A DNA stretch of 64,000 bases, taken from positions 97,359 to 161,358 of the forward strand of contig JAVBUO010000003.1 in the NCBI GenBank assembly GCA_031555315.1, in the 5' to 3' direction. This DNA is from JAVBJV01 sp031555315 (GTDB lineage: Bacteria; Pseudomonadota; Alphaproteobacteria; Acetobacterales; Acetobacteraceae). A program made the translations under genes and the position numbers. Shown in pieces: positions 43,749 to 50,549 of the stretch. Below the pieces are notes generated by a model. That model did no database searches. It saw only the letters and a program-made list of their open reading frames with translations, and was not told where the DNA came from. How positions within the stretch are numbered: position 1 is the stretch's first letter; each line of letters opens with the position of its first letter.

Positions 43749-44774
43749 TTATCCCTGCCGCAGACATGCGATCAGCGCGGCGACGTTTTCCGGCGGCGTT
43801 TCCGGCACGATTCCATGGCCCAGATTGAAGATGAACGGGCGGTTGCGCATCGTATCCAGAATTGCCCCGGTCTGTTCCAGCATCGGCGTACCGCCGGCAA
43901 CGACCGTGATCGGGTCGAGATTGCCCTGGATGGCGACATGCTTCGGCACAACCTGCGACGCTGCGGCCAGATCGACCGACGTGTCGGCGCCGACTGCGTT
44001 CACGCCGGTCTGTTCGGCATATTCCGTCAACATGAAACCGGCCAGACGCGGAAATCCGATCACTTTCAGGTCCGGATGTTTTTGCCGCAGCTGCTCGACG
44101 ATATGTCTGGTCGGCGCGATCACATAGCGCCGGAACAGCGCTGGCGGCAGCACGCCCGCCCAGGAATCGAACAGCATCACCGTATCGGCTCCGGCTTTTA
44201 TCTGCGCGTCGAGATACGCGACCGTCATCTCGTTCAGAACCTCGATCAGCCGGTCGAGCAGTACCGGGTCGGTATAGGCGAGCTTGCGAATTTCGGCGAA
44301 ATCGCGCGATCCGCCGCCTTCGACCATGTAGCAGGCAACGGTGAACGGCGATCCGGCAAAACCGATCAGCGCGGTTTTATCGTCGAGTGCGGCTTTTACG
44401 CGCTGCACGGTTTCCATCACCGGCGCCAGGCGTTCAGCGACCTTGCCCGGCTGCAACGCGGCCAGCGCCGCGGCATCGCGGATCGGCGGCAGAACCGGAC
44501 CTTCACCGGCGGCAAACCGCAATCCCTGTCCCAATGCCCACGGAATCAGCAGAATATCGGCGAACAGAATGGCGGCATCCATACCGAAGCGGCGGATCGG
44601 CTGCAGCGTGACCTCGGCGGCAAGTGACGCATTCATGCACAGGGACAGAAAGTCCCCGGCCTTGCCGCGAACGTCACGATATTCGGGCAGGTACCGGCCG
44701 GCCTGACGCATCAACCAGACAGGCGGCGGCCAGACGGGATTTCCGGCCAGAACTTCGAGAAGAGATTTCGTCAT
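43749..44774 (-). CDS. hemE: Uroporphyrinogen decarboxylase
   Basis: Cytoplasmic enzyme converting uroporphyrinogen III to coproporphyrinogen III, 341 aa. The N-terminal signature PPVWLMRQAGRYLPEYR (substrate-binding Arg residues) and GFAGSPFTVACYMVEGGGS are unmistakable; LFDSWAGVLPP (catalytic-region residues) also present. hemE is the first gene of the leftward heme block and starts at the edge of the origin region. In Caulobacter and Rickettsia hemE also borders the origin. Confidence 0.96.
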   Translation of the reverse strand: MTKSLLEVLAGNPVWPPPVWLMRQAGRYLPEYRDVRGKAGDFLSLCMNASLAAEVTLQPIRRFGMDAAILFADILLIPWALGQGLRFAAGEGPVLPPIRDAAALAALQPGKVAERLAPVMETVQRVKAALDDKTALIGFAGSPFTVACYMVEGGGSRDFAEIRKLAYTDPVLLDRLIEVLNEMTVAYLDAQIKAGADTVMLFDSWAGVLPPALFRRYVIAPTRHIVEQLRQKHPDLKVIGFPRLAGFMLTEYAEQTGVNAVGADTSVDLAAASQVVPKHVAIQGNLDPITVVAGGTPMLEQTGAILDTMRNRPFIFNLGHGIVPETPPENVAALIACLRQG

Positions 44775-44930
44775 GGCCCTACCCTTAAACTCAAAGAAGG
44801 GATTTTAAAACTTGGGGATGTAGATTGACCCTGTGGATATAGGGGTACCCCTGAAGGCGGACTCATCCTCAATAGCTTATCAACAAAAATATCATCCAAT
44901 AACAAATTGAATTTATTATAAAATTTATGA

Positions 44931-44939
44931 TTATCCACA
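44931..44939 (+). promoter_or_regulatory. DnaA box, perfect consensus
   Basis: TTATCCACA directly after the AT-rich stretch in the putative origin; same orientation as the box at 45041. Confidence 0.8.
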
Positions 44940-45040
44940 TATCCAGCCCGACCCGGCCGGATTTATGCAGAAGACTCTTCGGAATGGTCGGTTATGCACG
45001 TGACTCAAATCCGGCCGGATAAAAAAAATCTTCATGCACG

Positions 45041-45049
45041 TTATCCACA
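45041..45049 (+). promoter_or_regulatory. DnaA box, perfect consensus
   Basis: TTATCCACA, 110 bp from the first perfect box. It lies 59 bp upstream of the PPSR ATG. Confidence 0.8.
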
Positions 45050-45107
45050 GTGATTCACGTTATTATAAAGCGACGGTTTTTCGATTTCGGGAGTTTATCC
45101 GGTTACC

Positions 45108-45989
45108 ATGCCGCTCACAGCGCTCAATCTGCATCTGGTTTCGGATGCAACCGGCGACACATTGAATGCCATCGCGCGCGCCACTCTGTCGCAGTTCGAG
45201 GATGCCAATGTTGTCTATCATCGCTGGAGCCTGATCCGCACGCGCTTCCAGTTGCACCGGGTGATCGAAGGGATCGAGGCCGAGCCGGGTCCGGTGTTTT
45301 CCACGCTGGTCGACAGGGCGTTGCGAGCCGAACTGGCGGTTTGCTGTGAACGGCACGGCATCGCGATGGTCAACGTACTGGATCCGGTGTTGTCGGTATT
45401 GCAGGAAGCGTTCGGCGAGAAGGCGCAGTCGAAACCGGGCAAACAGTATGTTCTGGATGCCGATTATTTTCGCCGCATCGACGCGATGCATTACGTGCTG
45501 TCGCACGACGACGGGCAGGCCCAGATCGGCATGACCGAAGCGGACGTGATTCTGGTCGGCGTGTCGCGTTCATCCAAGACACCGACGGCGTTCTATCTGG
45601 CCAACCGTGGCATCAAAGCCGCCAATGTTCCGCTGGTGCCGGGCACGGAACTGCCGCCGATCCTGGAAAACCCGAGAATTCCGGTGATCGGGCTGACACT
45701 GGACGATGAAACGTTGATCGAGATTCGCCGCCACCGGTTGAAGCTGATCGGCGGTGCGGGTATCCGTCAGGGCGCGAACGAATATGTGGACCCGGAAAAG
45801 GTGAAGGCCGAACTGCTGTGGGCGCGCCGCCTGTGCCTGAAAAACGGCTGGCCAGTGGTCAACGTCACCAAGCGCTCGATCGAGGAAACTTCAGCGACGG
45901 TGCTGCAACTGATGGAAGCCTGGCACGAACGCCAGAGCAAACAGGAACAGGCCAATTCCGCGAAGCAGCCGGAATCCACCGGGTTCTGA
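45108..45989 (+). CDS. PPDK/PEP-synthase regulatory kinase-phosphorylase (PPSR)
   Basis: Bifunctional ADP-dependent kinase/Pi-dependent phosphorylase that inactivates or reactivates pyruvate phosphate dikinase or PEP synthase; 293 aa, DUF299 family. P-loop GVSRSSKT (151-158) and the flanking ADVILVGVSRSSKTPTAF block are diagnostic; N-terminal LHLVSDATGDTLNAIARA and late NVTKRSIEETSATV also match. First gene right of the origin; stop overlaps the maf ATG by one base. Which dikinase is the target is not shown in this window. Confidence 0.93.
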   Translation: MPLTALNLHLVSDATGDTLNAIARATLSQFEDANVVYHRWSLIRTRFQLHRVIEGIEAEPGPVFSTLVDRALRAELAVCCERHGIAMVNVLDPVLSVLQEAFGEKAQSKPGKQYVLDADYFRRIDAMHYVLSHDDGQAQIGMTEADVILVGVSRSSKTPTAFYLANRGIKAANVPLVPGTELPPILENPRIPVIGLTLDDETLIEIRRHRLKLIGGAGIRQGANEYVDPEKVKAELLWARRLCLKNGWPVVNVTKRSIEETSATVLQLMEAWHERQSKQEQANSAKQPESTGF

Positions 45990-46600
45990 TGCTGCAGGCT
46001 GCGGTTCCGGTTCTTGTCCTGGCCAGCCAGTCGGCGGCGCGGGGGCAGTTGCTGCGCGATGCCGGGCTGTCGTTCAGTACATGTCCGGCCTCGGTGGATG
46101 AAGCGGCGATCAAGGCAAACGCCCGATCGGACAATCTGCCGGCGGCAGAGACGGCGCTGTTGCTGGCCGATGCCAAAGCCCGGCATGTCGGGCTTGGCAT
46201 GCCGGATGCACTGGTTATCGGCGCGGACCAGATCCTGGTCTGTGCCGGCCGCTGGCTGGACAAACCCGTATCGGCGCACGATGCCCGCCGGCAGTTGCAG
46301 TTTCTGCGCGGCAGAGAACATACGCTGGTAACGGCGGTGGTCTGTCATAGAAACGGCGCGCGTGTCTGGCAGCACGTCTCGCAGCCCTGTCTTGAGATGC
46401 GTGCTTTCAGCGATGCGTTTCTGGAGGCGTATATCGCCGCGGAGAACGATCATCTGACCCATTCGGTGGGTGGCTACCGATTGGAAGGCCCCGGTGTACA
46501 GTTGTTCGCGCGGGTGGATGGCGCTTTCAGCGATATCCTCGGCCTGCCTTTACTGCCGCTGCTCGAATTTCTACGCCACTGTGACGTGCTGCGGGATTAG
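45989..46600 (+). CDS. maf: Maf-family nucleotide pyrophosphatase
   Basis: Nucleoside triphosphate pyrophosphatase that cleans non-canonical or excess nucleotides, 203 aa. The Maf signature is LVLASQSAARGQLLRDAGL (9-27), with catalytic-region VIGADQILVCAGRWLDKP and the KP-loop, and VGGYRLEGPG near the C terminus. Start at 45989 gives the usual N terminus and couples translation to PPSR; the open frame upstream lies inside PPSR. Order PPSR-maf next to the origin is common in Alphaproteobacteria. Confidence 0.92.
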   Translation: MLQAAVPVLVLASQSAARGQLLRDAGLSFSTCPASVDEAAIKANARSDNLPAAETALLLADAKARHVGLGMPDALVIGADQILVCAGRWLDKPVSAHDARRQLQFLRGREHTLVTAVVCHRNGARVWQHVSQPCLEMRAFSDAFLEAYIAAENDHLTHSVGGYRLEGPGVQLFARVDGAFSDILGLPLLPLLEFLRHCDVLRD

Positions 46601-46620
46601 AGCACTCTGGGAATCCGGCT

Positions 46621-46992
46621 TCAGAGCTTGTTCTCGCTGAAACGGATACAGTTTCCGAACGGGTCGAGAACGTCCATTACCCGCGCGTTCCACGGTTTGT
46701 CGACGATTTTCAGGCTGGTGAACGGGTATTTCTTTTTGGTCAGTTCGCCGTGCAGCGCGTCGATTCCGTGTGTGCGGATCAGCACGGTGGTGCCGGGCGT
46801 GCCGTCTTCGAAATGGCCGCTCAGATGCAGAATGACAGCGTTGCGCGAGACCTGTGCATAAAGCGGGCCGTCGGTTTCCATGCGTTCGACCCAGTCGAAC
46901 GCAAAACCCAGAAAATCGACATAGAATTCCCAGGTTTTTTCTTTTGAGAAGACGCGCAGAAGCGGAATCGCCAGTTGCAGTTCGCTGCCCAT
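46621..46992 (-). CDS. VOC-superfamily (glyoxalase/bleomycin-resistance) protein
   Basis: 123-residue single VOC-type protein with the beta-alpha-beta-beta-beta fold. Readable landmarks are FSKEKTWEFYVDFLGFAFDWVERME and the C-terminal VLDPFGNCIRFSENK, typical of bleomycin-resistance-like proteins. Metal-binding residues are incomplete compared with true glyoxalase I, so binding or sequestration is as likely as catalysis. A good promoter (47011-47038) precedes it. Monocistronic. Confidence 0.82.
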   Translation of the reverse strand: MGSELQLAIPLLRVFSKEKTWEFYVDFLGFAFDWVERMETDGPLYAQVSRNAVILHLSGHFEDGTPGTTVLIRTHGIDALHGELTKKKYPFTSLKIVDKPWNARVMDVLDPFGNCIRFSENKL

Positions 46993-47010
46993 TTTTGTCC
47001 CTTATGGCAC

Positions 47011-47038
47011 ATTATATACGATGTGATAACGAAACAAA
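47011..47038 (-). promoter_or_regulatory. Sigma-70-type promoter of the VOC gene
   Basis: On the minus strand TTTGTT, 16-bp spacer, TATAAT (positions 47038-47011). The -10 is a perfect consensus and lies about 19 bp upstream of the ATG, so the leader is very short. AAGGGAC just before the ATG could be the ribosome binding site. Confidence 0.6.
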
Positions 47039-47053
47039 GCAGTTTGCCAACAG

Positions 47054-47092
47054 AAAATCCAGCGCGCTGTATAAGGTAGCAACGCGCTGGAT
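47054..47092 (-). terminator. Terminator of the lipoprotein gene
   Basis: 10-bp stem ATCCAGCGCG / CGCGCTGGAT with a 16-base loop, followed on the minus strand by TTTT, ending about 20 bp after the lipoprotein stop. Confidence 0.7.
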
Positions 47093-47110
47093 GGTGAATG
47101 CCGGACTCTG

Positions 47111-47989
47111 TCAACGCCGCCGCTGGTCGGCCGGGAACGGGTCGGCGGTGGTGCGGCGGACGGTTTCGGCCGTGGGGCGTTGCGCGAAGAAGGCGATGCC
47201 GATCACCCCGACATTGCGCGCACTGCTGCCGGGACGCGCGGCATAGGAATTGGCAACGCTGTCGAACTTGAAGGTTGCAACGCGATCGTTGCCGAGACGA
47301 AAGCCTTCGATCCGCAGGGTCTTGCCGGGCTCGATCAGATAGCCGCGATTGCGCATGCTGCCGGGCTGACCGGTCAGCACGTCCATTCCGTCGACCGTGG
47401 TGACCGCTTCGTAGGTATAGCGGCAGTTCGCATTTTCCACGTTGATGGTATAGGTCGACCCCGGGTCGCCCATCACGTAATAACGGCCATCCCGCGCGTA
47501 GCGCGGACTGGCCGGATAAATGCGTCCCCAGCCACCGCGCAGCGAGACATTCATGGTACAGGTCTGGCCGGTCTCGTTGATTACTATGGGCATCGTTCGA
47601 TTATCAAAATAATTCGCCGGCACACCGGCCTGCGCGATGATACCGTCGCGGTTGTCGTAATGAATCGAGGCGGTGCCGTTCGGCTGCTGTGGCGATATCC
47701 GTTCCGAGGCGACGACGTTGACCGTGGATTGGGTGATTTCTCCCGCCGCGGTGCCCAGCCCGGGGCGTAGCCGCGGGTCGGCTTCCTGTCGCGCACGCGC
47801 GGGTTCGGACGGCAGCACCGCGTTCCGTAACGCGACGCTCTGCGGGCTTCCGGCAGAAGGACCCACCACAATCGCCCCCATACCCGCAGAAGGCCCCGGG
47901 GCTGGCGCCTCCATCGCCACCTGAGAAGACGTACAGGCGCTGAGAAAACCGGCCAGCAACGCCAGAGGCACAGCCGCTGAAATTTTCAT
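47111..47989 (-). CDS. Lipoprotein of unknown function
   Basis: 292-residue exported protein with lipobox signal MKISAAVPLALLAGFLSACTSS (Cys about position 19). The mature part has a low-complexity Ala/Gly/Pro segment, then a beta-rich C-terminal half (INETGQTCTMNVSLRGG, MGDPGSTYTINVENANC) with four cysteines that could form disulfides. No family recognised. A signal-peptide ATG at 47989 with GGAG upstream is chosen over the frame start at 48064. It is separated by 40 bp from the L,D-transpeptidase gene on the same strand, so an envelope role is plausible only as inference. Confidence 0.65.
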   Translation of the reverse strand: MKISAAVPLALLAGFLSACTSSQVAMEAPAPGPSAGMGAIVVGPSAGSPQSVALRNAVLPSEPARARQEADPRLRPGLGTAAGEITQSTVNVVASERISPQQPNGTASIHYDNRDGIIAQAGVPANYFDNRTMPIVINETGQTCTMNVSLRGGWGRIYPASPRYARDGRYYVMGDPGSTYTINVENANCRYTYEAVTTVDGMDVLTGQPGSMRNRGYLIEPGKTLRIEGFRLGNDRVATFKFDSVANSYAARPGSSARNVGVIGIAFFAQRPTAETVRRTTADPFPADQRRR

Positions 47990-48029
47990 AGAAACTCTCC
48001 AAAATGAAACTTTGGACATGTTACCCGGA

Positions 48030-48557
48030 TTATGCTGGGTTTTCAAGCGACAAACCCAGTACACCGCCAGCCAGCACGGCCAGCAGATCGGACCGGTTCA
48101 ACGCCACACAGCCTTCGGTCGGCGTGTATGAATCCCGCGCCAGATGCAGGAAAATCGCCGATCCGGCGCCGGGGCGGGTGGGGGCGTCGTTCCAACCCAG
48201 TACACCGATGACGTCGTACGTCGCATCGTCGCGCCACAGGCGCTCGTGCGAGGCCGCATGGGGTAACATGACAAACCGGTTATACACAGGGTCGGCCGGC
48301 GCATCGCACCAGCCGGCGTTCTCGGCAAGGGGGGCGACGGGCACCGCACAGGCCGGCGCGGGCAGGCGGTCGGGCCGGTAGAACACCCGGCGCAGTGCCA
48401 GCAGACCGGCCGGCGTCGCGCCGTCGCCCTCGCGCTTGGCGGCGGCATGCACCACGCCGCTGCGGCCCAGGGCACAGCGATAGGCGATGCCGCCGAAATG
48501 CAGGAACCCTGTGCTTGCGCCTGGCGCATCGGCCCGCACGACGGCGACCCGGTTCAT
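48030..48557 (-). CDS. L,D-transpeptidase-family protein (YkuD), second copy
   Basis: 175-residue YkuD-domain protein. Active-site pieces are FLHLAR with His138 and TPTEGCVALNRSDL with Cys150. No signal peptide is visible at the annotated start (MNRVAVVRADAPG), so it may be cytoplasmic or exported by another route; this is odd for the family. It starts 4 bp after the end of ribA on the same strand. It is a YcgI-like DUF-type subgroup with PTEGC instead of SHGC, and its role may differ from peptidoglycan cross-linking. Confidence 0.8.
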   Translation of the reverse strand: MNRVAVVRADAPGASTGFLHFGGIAYRCALGRSGVVHAAAKREGDGATPAGLLALRRVFYRPDRLPAPACAVPVAPLAENAGWCDAPADPVYNRFVMLPHAASHERLWRDDATYDVIGVLGWNDAPTRPGAGSAIFLHLARDSYTPTEGCVALNRSDLLAVLAGGVLGLSLENPA

Positions 48558-48561
48558 CGGG

Positions 48562-49662
48562 TCAATCGCCCAGCAGATGGCCGAAACGTCTGGCCTTGGT
48601 GGCCAGATAACGGTCGTTGATGCCGTTGGGCGGAAAACTGTGCTTTTCGCGTCCGGTCACGTCGATGCCGGTGGCGGCCAGCCCGGTCAGCTTGTCGGGG
48701 TTGTTGGTCAGCAGGCGGACACGCTTGATGCCCAGTATTTCCAGCATCGTCGCGGCGACCAGAAAATTGCGTTCGTCGGCGCCCCAGCCCAGCGCGCGGT
48801 TGGCGTCCAGGGTGTCCAGCCCGCGATCCTGCAACGCATAGGCGCGCAGCTTGTTCATCAGCCCGATCCCGCGGCCTTCCTGTGCCAGATAGAGGATCAC
48901 GCCGGCGCCTTCCTCGGCCATGCGGCGCAGCGCGCCGCGCAATTGCGGCCCGCAATCGCAGCGCAGACTGCCCAGCAGGTCGCCGGTGAAACATTCCGAA
49001 TGAATACGCACCAGCGGCGTATCGCGTTTCTCGGGTTCACCGATAATGAACGCCATGTGCTCCATGCCCAGATCGGGGGCGCGGAACGCGACGATGCGGG
49101 TGTCCTCGGCGTCTTCCAGCGGCACGCGGGTTTCCACCAGCTTGCGCAGGCTGACCGCCGCCGTGGCGGGATAGGCACGGATGTCGTTGGCCGGGACATG
49201 CAGCAATGCCTGCTGCGCCGCGACGTCGGTCCGGGCGGGCGCCACCAGCACGGCGGGCAGCAGGCGCGCCAGTTTCGCCAGCATCAGCGCGGCGTCGGCG
49301 TCCTGCGGCGCGGTTGTGACGGTCAGCGCCATGTCGGGGATCTGCGGAAAGGTCGGATCGGCCAGTGCATGCAGGGTCTCTGGCATCGACGCATCGCCCG
49401 GCAGATGCAGGGCGACGGCGCGCACATCGTGGGCGAACGGGCGGTGCAGCACGGCGCTGGCGCGGATCGGGGCGAGCAGCAGCACGGGCGGCGCGGCGCA
49501 TGCGGCGTGGAATTCGGCCAGGCTGGTGGCATCCGCCGTCTCGGCGGGGAACACCAGCAGCGTCTCTGCACCATCCAGTACTACCGGTGTGCCGCGCTTG
49601 AGGTCGGCCAGGGCGCGATGCACGGCGCGCAAGGCCAGCAGCGCGGAAGAGGAATGCGGCAT
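48562..49662 (-). CDS. ribA: GTP cyclohydrolase II with degenerate N-terminal domain
   Basis: First enzyme of riboflavin synthesis, 366 aa. The C-terminal half is GTP cyclohydrolase II: zinc cysteines C224, C235 and C237 (ECFTGDLLGSLRCDCG), LAQEGRGIGLMNKLRAYALQ and LTNNPDKL. The N-terminal ~190 residues resemble a degraded DHBP-synthase (RibB) domain without its catalytic acidic residues, a known arrangement in Alphaproteobacteria. ATG at 49662 (MPHSSSALL) is used; the frame also allows GTG a few codons upstream. YkuD gene follows after 4 bp. Confidence 0.92.
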   Translation of the reverse strand: MPHSSSALLALRAVHRALADLKRGTPVVLDGAETLLVFPAETADATSLAEFHAACAAPPVLLLAPIRASAVLHRPFAHDVRAVALHLPGDASMPETLHALADPTFPQIPDMALTVTTAPQDADAALMLAKLARLLPAVLVAPARTDVAAQQALLHVPANDIRAYPATAAVSLRKLVETRVPLEDAEDTRIVAFRAPDLGMEHMAFIIGEPEKRDTPLVRIHSECFTGDLLGSLRCDCGPQLRGALRRMAEEGAGVILYLAQEGRGIGLMNKLRAYALQDRGLDTLDANRALGWGADERNFLVAATMLEILGIKRVRLLTNNPDKLTGLAATGIDVTGREKHSFPPNGINDRYLATKARRFGHLLGD

Positions 49663-49826
49663 GTCGGGCTGATGATCCGTCACAGTGGAGACACCATGAC
49701 AGAAAGGCGCAAGAACCTCAAAACACAACCCAGGGGTGTGTAAATTTAAATCTTCCGGGAAGATGCAGCTCTTGGTTGCACAAGGCCGTATCCGGTTGCA
49801 GATTGATAAAAATCGGGAAAAACGAC

Positions 49827-50525
49827 ATGTCTGCCGGACGCCGGATTCTGATCGCCACAGCCGACCAGGCGCTGCAAACCGTTCTGACCGAGCAGTTGAC
49901 CGTGGGGCACGAATTCCAGGTCAGCGGCGCCGGCAGCCTGCATGCAGCGGCGGCCATTCTGGAAAGCCCGGAAATCCACTGCTCGGCGATGTTGCTGGTC
50001 GATGATCTGCCCGACGGAAACGCCTGCGGTTTTTGCGAGAAGCTGCGGGAAAAGGGGGTGGGGATTCCGGTGCTGCTGATCTCGTCCCGCGCCGACGAGG
50101 CCGATGTGATCCGCGGTCTGGATGCCGGCGCCAACGATTATATCGCCAAACCGTTCCGCCTGAACGAATTGCTGGCCCGGCTGCGGGCGCAACTGCGCAG
50201 CTACGAAAACAGCGAGGACGTGACATTCGAACTCGGCCCCTACGCGTTCCGCCCGGCGGCGCGGCTGCTGGTGGAAAATGCCACCGACCGCAAGATCCGC
50301 CTGACGGAGAAAGAGGCGGCGATCCTGAAATTCCTGTATCGCGCCGGCGACGCGGCGGTGCCGCGCGAGGTGCTGCTGGACGAGGTATGGGGCTATAACC
50401 CGACGGTGACGACGCACACGCTGGAAACCCATGTCTACCGGTTGCGCCAGAAGATCGATGCGGAGTTGCTGGTTACCGAACCCGGCGGTTACCGGCTGAA
50501 TCTCGCCGGGCGAGGCAGCGTATGA
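49827..50525 (+). CDS. OmpR-family response regulator with degenerate receiver
   Basis: Winged-helix response regulator, 232 aa: receiver domain (about 1-120) and OmpR-type DNA-binding domain (about 135-228: LTEKEAAILKFLYRAGDAAV, TVTTHTLETHVYRLRQKID). The receiver keeps an Asp at the phosphorylation position (LLVDDLPDGN, D59/D60) and the Lys of IAKPF, but the usual acidic pair after beta-1 (VDD) reads ATA, so metal binding may be weak. No histidine kinase gene is adjacent. It ends 24 bp before the P-type ATPase gene, with which it is likely co-transcribed. Confidence 0.9.
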   Translation: MSAGRRILIATADQALQTVLTEQLTVGHEFQVSGAGSLHAAAAILESPEIHCSAMLLVDDLPDGNACGFCEKLREKGVGIPVLLISSRADEADVIRGLDAGANDYIAKPFRLNELLARLRAQLRSYENSEDVTFELGPYAFRPAARLLVENATDRKIRLTEKEAAILKFLYRAGDAAVPREVLLDEVWGYNPTVTTHTLETHVYRLRQKIDAELLVTEPGGYRLNLAGRGSV

Positions 50526-50549
50526 CCAAAGGCGGCGTATGATCGAAGA

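Larger units (their letters stand above)
44775..45107. other. Probable chromosomal replication origin (oriC)
   Basis: 333-bp gap between hemE and the PPSR gene. It holds two perfect DnaA boxes TTATCCACA (44931-44939, 45041-45049), one near-match TTATGCACG (44992-45000), one reverse near-match TGTGGATAT (44832-44840), an AT-rich stretch at 44879-44930 suited for unwinding, four GANTC (CcrM-type) sites (44860-44864, 44973-44977, 45002-45006, 45052-45056) and two copies of CCGGCCGGAT (44953-44962 and 45011-45020; the second forms the 12-bp palindrome ATCCGGCCGGAT). The same neighbourhood (hemE on one side, PPSR/maf on the other) is known at alphaproteobacterial origins. Confidence 0.85.

Noticed and set aside
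44775..45107. CtrA binding sites (TTAA-N7-TTAA) in the origin
   Set aside because: Two TTAA occur but with wrong spacing.
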